This document shows, piece by piece, positions 46,325-54,909 of a DNA stretch of 64,000 bases; the first letter of the stretch is position 1; each line of letters opens with the position of its first letter. Under the pieces are notes generated by a model. The model had not been told where the DNA came from, did not search any database, and saw nothing but the letters and a program-made list of their open reading frames with translations. The stretch comes from Carbonatibacter sp965199245 (lineage in GTDB: Bacteria > Pseudomonadota > Alphaproteobacteria > Kiloniellales > Kiloniellaceae), in the NCBI GenBank assembly GCA_965199245.1, contig CBDAQP010000001.1, positions 1,127,592-1,191,591 on the forward strand, read 5' to 3'. Position numbers and translations under genes: made by a program.

Positions 46325-46978
46325 ATGGAACTATCCATTGCGATCACGAATCGCTCGCTCCACGATCAGGTTGCCAGTTGCGTACGTGATTTGATTATCG
46401 AGGGCAAATTGGAGCAGGGGAGTCGAATCGACGAAGCACAGTTGATCGCAGAGCTGGGCGTGTCCCGTACGCCCTTTCGTGAGGCTCTGCGTACCCTGGC
46501 AGCAGAGGGGCTGGTGATTGTGCGCCCGTCAAAGGGTAGTGTCGTTTGCAAACTGACTCCAAAGGATGTCTTTGAAATGTTGCAGGTTCTCGGCCAGCTT
46601 GAAAAACTGGCGGGGGAGCTGGCCTGTGAACGGGCCAGTGACGCAGACGTGGCGGGTTTGGTCGCGCTCCATGACCAAATGATGCAGTGTTATCGTATCC
46701 GTGATCGCCTCCCTTACTATAAGCTGAATCAGGAATTTCATTCCCGTCTTGCGGTGTTGTCGGGTAATGAGACCCTGCGCGACATGCAGGCGAAGATTCA
46801 GGCACGGCTAAAGCACATCCGCTATATCGGCAATGAAAAACCCGAATATTGGGCCGGGGCCGTTGCCGATCATGAAAAAATGCTCAAGGCCCTGATCGCG
46901 CGGGATGGGAAAGCCCTGGGCGCGGCGATGTCAGACCACCTTGCCAAGACCTGGGTGCGTGTCAAAGAAAGCATCTAG
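46325..46978 (+). CDS. GntR-family transcriptional regulator (FCD/FadR subfamily)
   Basis: 217 residues. The N-terminal winged helix is ASCVRDLIIEGKLEQGSRID, ELGVSRTPFREALRTLAAEG, then LVIVRPSKGSVV. The C-terminal FCD ligand domain is all helical, with metal-type His/Asp positions around HDQMMQC, NQEFHSRLAVLSGNETL and VADHEKMLKALIARDGKALG. Such proteins repress genes for organic-acid or sugar-acid use until an effector carboxylate binds. Its neighbour anmK (38 bases on, same strand) may or may not be its target; FCD regulators are not typical for anmK. Effector unknown. Confidence 0.9.
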   Translation: MELSIAITNRSLHDQVASCVRDLIIEGKLEQGSRIDEAQLIAELGVSRTPFREALRTLAAEGLVIVRPSKGSVVCKLTPKDVFEMLQVLGQLEKLAGELACERASDADVAGLVALHDQMMQCYRIRDRLPYYKLNQEFHSRLAVLSGNETLRDMQAKIQARLKHIRYIGNEKPEYWAGAVADHEKMLKALIARDGKALGAAMSDHLAKTWVRVKESI

Positions 46979-47016
46979 GATATTTATCTGAATATTTTCA
47001 TGATCTGGGGTCTGTG

Positions 47017-48120
47017 ATGACAATACAGCACGACCGGGAAAAATGGCTCTTGGGATTGATGAGTGGAACCTCGATGGACGGGGTTGATGCGGCACTTATT
47101 CGCAGTGATGGAGTGAACATTCTGGAACATGGCCCCCGTTTTTTTCGCCCCTTTTCTGCGATGGAGCGGGCCGAAATTGAGGCTTGTTTGGGGGTGAGGG
47201 ATCGCAAACATCCTGCAGTGTGCCGTCTCGAGTCGCGCCTGAGCCTGTGGCATATAGATGCCGTTGAACAGCTTTTGGCCCGGGCGCAGTTGGTTCCAGC
47301 GGATGTCAGCTTCATCGGTTTTCATGGTCAGACACTTTGGCACAATCCGGCGGTGGGGGAGACAGTGCAGATTGGTGATGGGGATTTGTTGGCGCGTGAA
47401 ACGGGCTGTCCTGTGGTTTATGACTTTCGTACCTGCGATGTGGCACAGGGCGGAGAGGGTGCGCCCCTTGCGCCTGCTTATCATGCGGCTCTCGCCCACT
47501 CTGTGGGGTTGGATGCGGTTGCTTTTTTGAACATTGGCGGGGTGGCTAATCTAACCTTTGTGTGGAGTGGGGGTGGACTCTTGGCCTGTGATTTGGGGCC
47601 GGGTAATGCCTTAATGGATGATTGGGCGGGGCAATGTACGGGCGAGGCCTGCGACTGGGGCGGGCGCATGGCGCAGAGGGGCAACGTCAACGAAGCTGTT
47701 CTCTCGGCGGCGATGGCGCATCCTTTTTTTGCGCAAGCTCTGCCAAAATCGTTGGATCGCAATCGCTTTTCACTAGATTTTTTTACGCAACGCCTGAAAA
47801 AAGCCGAAGATGTCATGGCAACGCTGGCGGCCTTTACAGTGCGGGCTATTGCGGTGGGGGCCGCGCAACTACCCGCGCCGCCGCCTCTATGGTATGTGAG
47901 CGGGGGCGGGCGTCATAACCCGGTGTTGATGACCGGACTGTGCCGGGAATTGTCCGGGGCGGTTTTACCTGTCGAGGCCGGAGGATGGGACGGTGATGCC
48001 CTCGAGGCCCAGGCTTTTGCTTACCTTGCACTCAGAAGTGTTTTAGGATTGCCCCTGTCCTGGCCCGGGACAACAGGTGTCTCTGCGCCCTGTCGGGGGG
48101 GCGTCCTTGCGTTGCCGTGA
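47017..48120 (+). CDS. anmK: Anhydro-N-acetylmuramic acid kinase
   Basis: AnmK opens and phosphorylates 1,6-anhydro-MurNAc to MurNAc-6-P in peptidoglycan recycling. 367 residues. LLGLMSGTSMDGVDAALIRS is the ATP-binding start, GFHGQTLWHNP the substrate loop with the catalytic Asp region downstream, and NIGGVANLTF, CDLGPGNALMDDW and YVSGGGRHNPVLM complete the ASKHA-type fold. ATG at 47017 with GGGG upstream; GTG at 47014 is an alternative. It ends 15 bases from the convergent hydrolase gene. This complements glmU/glmS, as recycled amino sugars re-enter UDP-GlcNAc synthesis. Confidence 0.95.
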   Translation: MTIQHDREKWLLGLMSGTSMDGVDAALIRSDGVNILEHGPRFFRPFSAMERAEIEACLGVRDRKHPAVCRLESRLSLWHIDAVEQLLARAQLVPADVSFIGFHGQTLWHNPAVGETVQIGDGDLLARETGCPVVYDFRTCDVAQGGEGAPLAPAYHAALAHSVGLDAVAFLNIGGVANLTFVWSGGGLLACDLGPGNALMDDWAGQCTGEACDWGGRMAQRGNVNEAVLSAAMAHPFFAQALPKSLDRNRFSLDFFTQRLKKAEDVMATLAAFTVRAIAVGAAQLPAPPPLWYVSGGGRHNPVLMTGLCRELSGAVLPVEAGGWDGDALEAQAFAYLALRSVLGLPLSWPGTTGVSAPCRGGVLALP

Positions 48121-48135
48121 TTTTTTTTGACTTTA

Positions 48136-48801
48136 TTACCCGCCTGCGAGGGGCAGGCCATCGTCTGCGAATCGTTTTCGCACATAGCCCTGAATATGCG
48201 ACTCGACCTGTTCCATTTGGTTTTCAAAATAATGTCCGGCGTGGGGGTCAAGGCGGTAGTCGATGGAGATGCCTTTTTGAGCGTTGAGTTTTTCGACCAG
48301 TCGTCCCACGCTTGTTTCGGGGACAAGGTCATCCTGCGCACCCTGGAGGATCAAGCCCGATGACGGGCAGGGGGCGAGAAAGCTGAAATCAAACATATTC
48401 GCTGGCGGAGCAATGGAAATGAAGCCGTTAATTTCTGGGCGACGCATCAGTAATTGCATTCCAATCCACGCCCCAAAGGAAAAACCAGACACCCAGCATT
48501 GACTGGCGTTTTCATTGACCGATTGTAGCCAGTCCAGCGCAGAGGTCGCATCTGCCAGTTCGCCTTCGCCGTCGGCGTAAATCCCCTGAGATCGTCCGAC
48601 GCCGCGAAAATTGAACCGCAGGACAGAAAATCCCATCCTTACAAAGGCGTGAAACATTGTATAGACGATTCGGTTGTTCATCGTCCCGCCGTGTTGGGGG
48701 TGGGGGTGGAGCATCATGGCAATCGGAGCCTGTGCGCTCTTGCTGTGGTAATAACGCCCCTCGAGACGGCCTTCGGGGCCGTTCATAATAATATCTGGCA
48801 T
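48136..48801 (-). CDS. Alpha/beta hydrolase of the short-chain dienelactone/"YcjY"-like type
   Basis: 221 residues, no signal peptide. LHPHPQHGGTMNNRIVYTMF is the oxyanion-region signature of this subgroup. FNFRGVGRSQG is a canonical strand-turn, SGFSFGAWIGMQLL holds the nucleophile Ser in GxSxG form, and DDLVP and PHAGHYFEN supply the acid and catalytic His. Members are widespread in proteobacteria with poorly known substrates. It is convergent with anmK. The 216 bases before cysE (48802-49017) hold a frame MVIGFMLLFAVACVVQ that could be a small membrane peptide but has no other support. Confidence 0.88.
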   Translation of the reverse strand: MPDIIMNGPEGRLEGRYYHSKSAQAPIAMMLHPHPQHGGTMNNRIVYTMFHAFVRMGFSVLRFNFRGVGRSQGIYADGEGELADATSALDWLQSVNENASQCWVSGFSFGAWIGMQLLMRRPEINGFISIAPPANMFDFSFLAPCPSSGLILQGAQDDLVPETSVGRLVEKLNAQKGISIDYRLDPHAGHYFENQMEQVESHIQGYVRKRFADDGLPLAGG

Positions 48802-49017
48802 CTGTTGTCCCTGATTTGCCTGCTTGTGTTTTTCTGTTCAGTTGCTTTCCCGATGGGAAGACCCTAGTGTTATGGTTATCGGTTTTATGCTATTGTTTGC
48901 GGTGGCTTGCGTTGTCCAAGCTGTCCCCTATATAGGGCAGGGTGAGGAGAATCGCCAGTTTTTTCCGTCTGGTCTTTTCGCTTTGATGGTCAGAGACACG
49001 CGAGAAGGGATTGAAAG

Positions 49018-49764
49018 ATGATCCATCAGTTGAGTCACGAAATTAAAACGACAATGGCTCGGGATCCGGCGGCGCGTTCGCGTCTCGAGGTTATTTTGTG
49101 CTACCCTGGTTTTCAGGCGGTGGTATTGCATCGTTTGGCGCATCGTCTGTGGCGGGCAAAATGGTGTTTGTTGGCGCGGTTTCTGTCACAGGTTGGGCGG
49201 GCAGTGACGGGGATTGAAATTCATCCTGCTGCCCGGATTGGTCGCGGGTTTTTTATCGATCATGGCATGGGCGTTGTCATTGGGGAAACCAGCGTCATCG
49301 GGGATAATGTGACCCTCTATCACGGAGTGACGTTGGGGGGGGTGGCTCCTGCTGTTGATTCGGAGTCACAGCGCGGTGTCAAACGCCATCCGACCCTGGG
49401 CAATAATGTCATTATTGGATCAGGGGCTCAGATTTTGGGGCCGATTGATATTGAATGCGGGGCGCGTGTCGGGGCCAATGCTGTTGTCACGCGCTCTGTG
49501 CCCTGTTGTACAACGGTTGTGGGGATTCCGGCGCGGGCCATTGGGGGGCGGCGCGTGGCAGACGGCGAACGCCAACCCTTCGCCGCCTATGGGATTCCAC
49601 AGGGTGATTTGCCCGACCCACTGGCGCGAACCCTGGAAGGTCTGATGGCTGAAATTCAGATGCTCCGCGCCCGTGTGGTTGAACTCGAAGACCGCGAAGA
49701 CGTGCAAAAAACTGTGCCGCCGCCTGTTTTGTCTGCTGATGCTCCCTGTCATCAAAAAAAATGA
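49018..49764 (+). CDS. cysE: Serine O-acetyltransferase
   Basis: CysE forms O-acetylserine from serine and acetyl-CoA, the first step of cysteine synthesis. 248 residues. An N-terminal helical part (RLEVILCYPGFQAVVLHRLA) precedes a left-handed beta helix of hexapeptide repeats: GIEIHPAARIGRGFFIDHGM, GVVIGETSVIGDNVTLYHGV, TLGGVAP, RHPTLGNNVIIGSGAQILGP. It ends with IPARAIGG and an extended tail. Catalytic His and Asp lie in the DHG and KRHP regions. It starts 16 bases before nothing else and is followed by two cysteine desulfurases, linking cysteine supply to sulfur mobilisation. The C-terminal tail after about residue 200 is variable. Confidence 0.95.
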   Translation: MIHQLSHEIKTTMARDPAARSRLEVILCYPGFQAVVLHRLAHRLWRAKWCLLARFLSQVGRAVTGIEIHPAARIGRGFFIDHGMGVVIGETSVIGDNVTLYHGVTLGGVAPAVDSESQRGVKRHPTLGNNVIIGSGAQILGPIDIECGARVGANAVVTRSVPCCTTVVGIPARAIGGRRVADGERQPFAAYGIPQGDLPDPLARTLEGLMAEIQMLRARVVELEDREDVQKTVPPPVLSADAPCHQKK

Positions 49765-49782
49765 TCTTGCCGTGATATTGTG

Positions 49783-50904
49783 ATGTTGCCTGCGGATAAA
49801 ACCCCTGTTTACCTGGATTATAATGCCACTGCTCCTATCCGTGCGGAGGTCATTGAGGTCGTTGCCCGTGTCATGGGAACTGTGGGGAATCCCTCCTCTG
49901 TTCATGCTTGCGGGCGATGGGCGCGGCGAAAGCTCGAAGACGCCCGCGCCACGCTTGCCGAATTGCTCGCTGTCCGGGCGCAGGATATTGTGTTTACCTC
50001 TGGCGGAACAGAGGCCAACAACCTCGCTCTGCGGGGGGGCGGGCGGGCGCGTTTGATCGTGTCTGCGGGTGAACACGATTCCGTTTTAGCCGCCGCTGGT
50101 GCGCAGGCTTGCCGCGCACCGTTGCGGGCCTGTGGGCGGGTTGATCTGGATCGTTTGTCTGAATTGATTGGCTCTGACGGAGGGGATACCCTGGTTTCTG
50201 TTATGGTGGCGAATAATGAAACCGGGGTGATTCAACCCATTCGCGAGGTGATCGCGCTCTGCCATGCGCGGGGGGCCTTGTGTCATTGCGATGGGGTGCA
50301 GGCCCTTGGCAAACTGTCGCTTGCGGGTTTAATCCCCGATTTTTTGACCCTGTCTGCACACAAAATCGGTGGGCCGCACGGCGTGGGTGCGCTTGTCCTT
50401 GGGCGGGGGGGAGTGCTTGTCGGTCAACAGCTTGGAGGGGCGCAGGAACGCCATCGCCGGGGTGGAACAGAAAATGTTGCCGGGATTGTCGGCTTTGGTA
50501 AGGCTGTCGAGCTAATCTGTGCGGAGCAAGAGACGTTGGGCCGGATTCGGGCGTTGCGCGATGATATGGAACAGCGCATTCAGGCTCTTGCACCGATGGC
50601 GACAATTTTTGGGCAGTCTGTGGCGCGTTTGCCCAATAGTTCCTGTGTGGTCATGCCGGGGGTTGGCTCTGACATGCAGCTAATGGCGATGGACCTGGAT
50701 GGCATTGCGGTGTCTTCGGGGTCGGCCTGTTCGTCGGGAAAGGTTCAACCGTCGCACGTTTTACGGGCAATGGAGGTGACGGAGGACGCCGCCGGTTCCG
50801 TTTTGCGCGTGTCTTTGGGGTGGGGCACGACACAGAGTGATATAGATCGCTTTGTGGAGAGTTGGGCTACCCTTTATGATCGAAAGGGGCGTAAAAGCGG
50901 ATGA
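49783..50904 (+). CDS. Cysteine desulfurase, NifS/IscS class (first copy)
   Basis: PLP enzyme that removes sulfur from cysteine as an enzyme-bound persulfide for Fe-S clusters and thio-modified tRNA. 373 residues from the ATG at 49783 (a GTG lies 3 bases before). YLDYNATAPIRAEV, FTSGGTEANNLAL, VANNETGVIQPI, LCHCDGVQALGK and the Schiff-base Lys in LSAHKIGGPHGVGAL are present. GGAQERHRRGGTENVAG and the persulfide Cys in SSGSACSSGK follow. The next gene is a paralogue with a 4-base overlap, and the two are only distantly alike. cysE lies 18 bases upstream. Which copy serves which acceptor is not evident. Confidence 0.93.
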   Translation: MLPADKTPVYLDYNATAPIRAEVIEVVARVMGTVGNPSSVHACGRWARRKLEDARATLAELLAVRAQDIVFTSGGTEANNLALRGGGRARLIVSAGEHDSVLAAAGAQACRAPLRACGRVDLDRLSELIGSDGGDTLVSVMVANNETGVIQPIREVIALCHARGALCHCDGVQALGKLSLAGLIPDFLTLSAHKIGGPHGVGALVLGRGGVLVGQQLGGAQERHRRGGTENVAGIVGFGKAVELICAEQETLGRIRALRDDMEQRIQALAPMATIFGQSVARLPNSSCVVMPGVGSDMQLMAMDLDGIAVSSGSACSSGKVQPSHVLRAMEVTEDAAGSVLRVSLGWGTTQSDIDRFVESWATLYDRKGRKSG

Positions 50905-52055
50905 GGCCAATTTATCTGGACTATCAGGCGACGACACCCGTTGATCCGCGTGTTTTGCGTCTCATGTTGCCTTTCTTCACGGACAATTTTGGCAATGCCC
51001 ATGCAGTGGGTTATCGTTTTGGTCAGCAAGCCGCAGATGCTGTCGCGCAGGCAAGGGAACAGATCGCACGGGCCGTGGGGGCTGACTCACGGGAAATTAT
51101 TTTGACCTCTGGGGCGACAGAATCCAATAACCTGGCTCTCAAAGGTGTTGCGGATTTTTTGCGTGAACACGGCCTGAATAGCAAAAAAAAGCGTATTCTG
51201 GTGAGTGCAGTTGAGCACAAATGCGTTTTGGACTCTGCCGCGCGGTTGGCACGTCAGGGGTGGGCAATTGAACAGATACCTGTTGATCGCGCGGGGCTTT
51301 TGGATGGGGTCGTCTTGCGCCGTGCGCTTGCCGGGGGGGATGTGGCCCTGGTTTCTGTCATGGCAGTCAACAATGAAACGGGTGTGAGTCAGAATTTGGC
51401 TGAAATTGGGTCGCTCTGTCGGGCGGCGGGGTCCTTGTTCCACACAGATGCGGCCCAGGCCGCAGGGCGAATCGCAGTGGATGTTGCGGTGATGCAGATT
51501 GATTTGATGAGCCTGTCAGCGCATAAGGTTTATGGTCCCAAGGGGGTCGGTGCGCTCTATGTTCGCAGGAAGCCACGTGTGCGCTTATCCCCTTTGCTGG
51601 ATGGGGGCGGGCAGGAACGGGGCCTGCGGGCGGGAACCTTGCCTGTGCCTTTGATTGTTGGATTCGGGGCGGCGATGGAACTTGCCGAACGCCTGCGGGT
51701 GGCGGAGCAGGCCCAATGCGCGGAACTTAAGCGGCTTCTCCTCAATCGCTTGCAGGGGGCGGGGGTCGGTTTTTCTGTGAATGGGGGGGGCGTTGACTCT
51801 GCACTCAACCTGCGCTTCCCCGGTGTTCCTGCTGCGGATTTGATCGGTCGTTTGCCTGAATTGGCCCTGTCTGTTGGGTCGGCCTGTTCGACAGCGGCGG
51901 TGACGGTGTCCCATGTTTTGCAGGCTATGGGCTTGACTCCGACACAGGCGCGTGAGTCTTTCCGTCTTTGTTTGGGGCGCATGACCACCCGCGACGAGAT
52001 CACCCGCACCGCAGATCTTTTAATTGCCGCGCTGAAGGATTTTCGCACAAAGTAG
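50901..52055 (+). CDS. Cysteine desulfurase, IscS-like (second copy)
   Basis: 384 residues. YLDYQATTPVDPRVLRLMLP, GNAHAVGYRFGQQAADAV, LTSGATESNNLALKG, VSAVEHKCVLDSA, FHTDAAQAAGRIAVDV, LSAHKVYGPKGVGALYVRR (PLP Lys) and GGQERGLRAGTLPVPLIVGF are all present. The mobile-loop Cys is in VGSACSTAAVTVSHVLQAMG. This loop and the QATTPVDPRV opening are more IscS-like than the first copy. The ATGA overlap with the upstream gene means translational coupling. Next come a [2Fe-2S] ferredoxin and MnmA, both natural partners: electrons for cluster assembly and sulfur acceptance for tRNA 2-thiouridine. No iscU, iscA or hscAB is in the window. Confidence 0.94.
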   Translation: MRPIYLDYQATTPVDPRVLRLMLPFFTDNFGNAHAVGYRFGQQAADAVAQAREQIARAVGADSREIILTSGATESNNLALKGVADFLREHGLNSKKKRILVSAVEHKCVLDSAARLARQGWAIEQIPVDRAGLLDGVVLRRALAGGDVALVSVMAVNNETGVSQNLAEIGSLCRAAGSLFHTDAAQAAGRIAVDVAVMQIDLMSLSAHKVYGPKGVGALYVRRKPRVRLSPLLDGGGQERGLRAGTLPVPLIVGFGAAMELAERLRVAEQAQCAELKRLLLNRLQGAGVGFSVNGGGVDSALNLRFPGVPAADLIGRLPELALSVGSACSTAAVTVSHVLQAMGLTPTQARESFRLCLGRMTTRDEITRTADLLIAALKDFRTK

Positions 52056-52098
52056 GTGTGCGGAAGTGTGTCGCGCGAAAGATTTAAGGAGTTTGACA

Positions 52099-52410
52099 AT
52101 GCCAACTATGATTTTCGAAGGAAAAGACGGCACTCAACAACAGGTGGATGCACCTGTGGGGTTGTCTGTGTTGGAGATTGCCCATCGTCATGGCGTTGAC
52201 ATCGAGGGGGCCTGCGAGGGGTCTTTGGCCTGTGCGACCTGTCATGTCGTTGTTGATGAACAATGGTATGACAAGGCTGGTAAGCCTGCCGAAGACGAAG
52301 AAGACATGCTCGATCTGGCCTTTGGGGTTGAGCGCACGTCACGTCTGGGTTGTCAGCTGGTGATGAGCGAAGACCTCGACGGCTTGAAAGTCCGCGTGGT
52401 GGAAGGGTAA
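52099..52410 (+). CDS. fdx: [2Fe-2S] ferredoxin, adrenodoxin type
   Basis: 103 residues. The ATG at 52099 has AAGGAG 8 bases upstream. The cluster ligands are visible: CEGSLACATC gives C-x5-C-x2-C, and the fourth Cys is in SRLGCQLV. DEEDMLDLAFGVE is the acidic interaction helix of the adrenodoxin/Isc Fdx group. These proteins pass electrons to cluster assembly on scaffold proteins. Its stop overlaps the mnmA start by one base (TAATG). The context of two desulfurases supports a role in Fe-S assembly rather than in P450 reduction. Confidence 0.94.
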   Translation: MPTMIFEGKDGTQQQVDAPVGLSVLEIAHRHGVDIEGACEGSLACATCHVVVDEQWYDKAGKPAEDEEDMLDLAFGVERTSRLGCQLVMSEDLDGLKVRVVEG

Positions 52411-53534
52411 TGCAAAATTCGCTTGGGATGAACAAGACACCCGCACAAACGCGCGCTGTTGTGGCGATGTCCGGGGGCGTGGATAGCTCCGTTGTCGCCT
52501 GTTGGCTCAAGGAACAAGGCTATGACGTCATCGGCGTGACGCTCCAGCTTTACGATCATGGGGTAGCCCTTGAAAAAAAGGGGAGCTGTTGCGCGGGGCA
52601 GGACATTTATGACGCACGTACCGTTGCGGATCGTTTTGGTTTTCCGCACTATGTTCTGGATTATGAAAGCCGCTTTCAACAGCGTGTGATGGATGATTTC
52701 GCCGATAGTTACCTGCGCGGTGAAACGCCAATTCCCTGTGTGCGATGTAACCAGCAGGTCAAATTCGTTGATTTGCTGGATATGGCAAAGGATTTGGGTG
52801 CGGATTGCCTGGCGACGGGCCACTATATCCAACGTATTGAGGGCCAGGACGGACCGGAACTCCACCGCGCCTTTGATTCGGGTAAGGATCAAAGCTATTT
52901 CCTCTTCACCACTACGTGTGAACAGCTTGATTTTTTGCGCTTTCCTCTTGGCGGGCTACCGAAAAGCCAAACGCGCAAGATGGCGGAACGTATGGGATTA
53001 CACATTTCGGATAAACCGGACAGTCAGGATATTTGCTTTGTGCCGGACGGGTCTTATGCGCGTGTTGTTGAACGCCTGCGCCCTGGTGCGCTGGATGCGG
53101 GTGATATTGTTCATTGTGACGGGCAGGTTTTGGGCCGTCACAGCGGCATTATTAACTATACTGTTGGACAGCGGCGCGGCCTCGGGGTGGGGGGGGCGGC
53201 GGAACCGCTCTATGTTATCCGCCTGGAACCAGACAGCCGACAGGTGATTGTCGGGCCTCGGGATGCCTTGGCCTGTCAGGTTATTTTTTTGCGTGAACTC
53301 AACTGGCTTGCCGGAGAACTGAATAGCGGCGGTGTAGAGCTTGCGGTGAAGCTACGTTCTGCACAACAGCCCGCCCCGGCGACTCTCTTCCCACAGGGGA
53401 CGGGCGCGCGTCTTGTCCTGTATACGCCGCAGTTTGGAGTCTCCCCCGGTCAGGCGGCAGTCTGTTATGCGGGGACGCGTGTTCTCGGGGGCGGGTGGAT
53501 CGAATCAACAGGGAAAAAATCAGACCTGTCGTGA
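52410..53534 (+). CDS. mnmA: tRNA-specific 2-thiouridylase
   Basis: MnmA adenylates U34 of tRNA-Lys, -Glu and -Gln and replaces its oxygen with sulfur delivered from IscS. 374 residues from the ATG at 52410; an in-frame ATG at 52428 is possible. The PP-loop AMSGGVDSSVVACWLKEQGY is near residue 19. TPIPCVRCNQQVKF holds the first catalytic Cys. ATGHYIQ, KDQSYFLF and DSQDICFVPDG (second Cys) complete the set, and the C-terminal beta-barrel includes YTVGQRRGLGVGG. Co-translation with fdx and both desulfurases forms a sulfur-relay operon. MnmA modifies the same tRNA-Lys wobble base region that PrrC cleaves next to. Confidence 0.95.
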   Translation: MQNSLGMNKTPAQTRAVVAMSGGVDSSVVACWLKEQGYDVIGVTLQLYDHGVALEKKGSCCAGQDIYDARTVADRFGFPHYVLDYESRFQQRVMDDFADSYLRGETPIPCVRCNQQVKFVDLLDMAKDLGADCLATGHYIQRIEGQDGPELHRAFDSGKDQSYFLFTTTCEQLDFLRFPLGGLPKSQTRKMAERMGLHISDKPDSQDICFVPDGSYARVVERLRPGALDAGDIVHCDGQVLGRHSGIINYTVGQRRGLGVGGAAEPLYVIRLEPDSRQVIVGPRDALACQVIFLRELNWLAGELNSGGVELAVKLRSAQQPAPATLFPQGTGARLVLYTPQFGVSPGQAAVCYAGTRVLGGGWIESTGKKSDLS

Positions 53535-53741
53535 GTCTTTTTGCGCTCAATGTGCCCAACGAATTCTAACCCGATAATTTTGATTTGACCTGTCGGGTTG
53601 AAATTGTTATAGCGATATTGCTTGGTTCCTTCGCTAGTTGTTAGATTGTTTTGAACAAAACATCAAAAAAAGAGCGATAAAAAAACTGGCGCAGGGATAA
53701 AATCACAAACCCGGGTAATCGGGACTCAAGGAGAACAATCA
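53535..53741 (+). other. Intergenic region before aapJ with hairpin
   Basis: Holds inverted arms AACCCGA and TCGGGTT around 53571-53596, probably the end of the sulfur operon, and AAGGAG (53729-53734) before aapJ. No convincing promoter boxes were found. Confidence 0.4.
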
Positions 53742-54785
53742 ATGCTAAAAAATACGGTGAAAGTAGCACTTGCAGTCGTTGCGTTTTCTTCTGCCGCGCT
53801 GATTGGTGCAACAGCATCTGCAGGTCAGGGCGATACGCTCAAAGCGGTTCAGGAGCGAGGGTATCTCAACTGTACAGGGACATCAGATTCTTTTGCTGGC
53901 TTCTTTGAGGTCGATGGGAGCGGCAAGATGATCGGGATGGACATCGATTATTGTGGTGCGCTCGCCACAGCAATTTTTGGATCTTCTGACAAGCTGAAAT
54001 TGGTTCCTACTACCTGGGCACAGCGTTGGCCCGCGCTCAAATCTGGTGAGATTGATATCGTCATCAAGGGGTCAGGTTGGACCATGAGCCGCGATACCGA
54101 AAACGCGCTCCAGTTTTCCCTCCCTTACTTCCTGGGTGGTGCGCAAGTTGCGGTCAGTAGAGATCTCGGCGTGACCTCTGCAATGGACTTGGAAGGGGCT
54201 TCTGTTTGTGTGCCGTCCGGTACATCGACTGAACGTCAAGCGGCGGCGTGGTTTGATTCCAACAATATCAAGGTTGAACTCAACGCTTATGAAAGCATTG
54301 ATGAAACCTTTAACTCCTTCTTTTCCGGGCGGTGTGATGCTATTGTCGAATATAACACCCAGGTTGCGGCAAAATTGGCCACGAGTGAGAATCCCGATAA
54401 CTACATGATTTTGCCCGAGCCAATCGCATTGGAAGCATTGGCGATGGTTATGCGTCAAGGTGACGACCAGTGGGTTGATCTGTCTAACTGGTTGTTGTCC
54501 GCGTTCCTGACCGCTGAACAGTACGGCATTACCAGCAAAAATGTTGACAAATTCAAGGCAAGCCCAACCGATAGTATTGTTGCACGCTTGTTGGGTGTTG
54601 ATCCGGGAATCGGTGATCGTTTTGGCCTGAGCAACGACTGGGCTTACAACGTGATCAAGGCCTACGGTAATGCGGAAGAACTCTATGATCGCAACTTGGG
54701 CAAAGATTCGCGTTACAAAATGCCGCGCGGTGTGAATGCCCTCTATTCCGATGGTGGTGTTCTATATCCACTGGGCATTGACTAG
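53742..54785 (+). CDS. aapJ: General L-amino acid ABC transporter, substrate-binding protein
   Basis: 347 residues with a Sec signal peptide (VKVALAVVAFSSAALIGATA, cleavage near ASA, residue 27), so periplasmic. The body is the polar amino-acid binding fold of the Aap/Bzt group: LKAVQERGYLNCTGT, GFFEVDGSGKMIGMDIDYCG, PTTWAQRWPALKSGEIDIVI, TMSRDTENALQFSLPY and YLPLG-type tail GGVLYPLGID. Aap systems take up a broad range of L-amino acids in alphaproteobacteria. It is first in a four-gene operon; a hairpin just after the stop should raise its level relative to the permeases. Cys pairs in the mature protein are as in the family. Confidence 0.94.
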   Translation: MLKNTVKVALAVVAFSSAALIGATASAGQGDTLKAVQERGYLNCTGTSDSFAGFFEVDGSGKMIGMDIDYCGALATAIFGSSDKLKLVPTTWAQRWPALKSGEIDIVIKGSGWTMSRDTENALQFSLPYFLGGAQVAVSRDLGVTSAMDLEGASVCVPSGTSTERQAAAWFDSNNIKVELNAYESIDETFNSFFSGRCDAIVEYNTQVAAKLATSENPDNYMILPEPIALEALAMVMRQGDDQWVDLSNWLLSAFLTAEQYGITSKNVDKFKASPTDSIVARLLGVDPGIGDRFGLSNDWAYNVIKAYGNAEELYDRNLGKDSRYKMPRGVNALYSDGGVLYPLGID

Positions 54786-54796
54786 TCTGTTCGGGT

Positions 54797-54831
54797 TCGG
54801 GGCGGTGTCAGGCTGCCCCGATGCCTTTTTG
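54797..54831 (+). terminator. Attenuator-type hairpin between aapJ and aapQ
   Basis: Arms TCGGGGC (54797-54803) and GCCCCGA (54815-54821) followed by TGCCTTTTTG. A partial terminator or 3'-stabilising stem after the binding-protein gene is a usual device to make more binding protein than permease. Confidence 0.75.
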
Positions 54832-54909
54832 TTCAACGAGAATTATTTGGGCGATCGTCTTGTTCGGGTCGCCCTAAAAAATGCTCCTCAAAAAATAGAG
54901 TTTTTAGAG

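Noticed and set aside
48824..49021. Small membrane protein before cysE
   Set aside because: One hydrophobic stretch only, weak start, overlaps the cysE start; not enough support.
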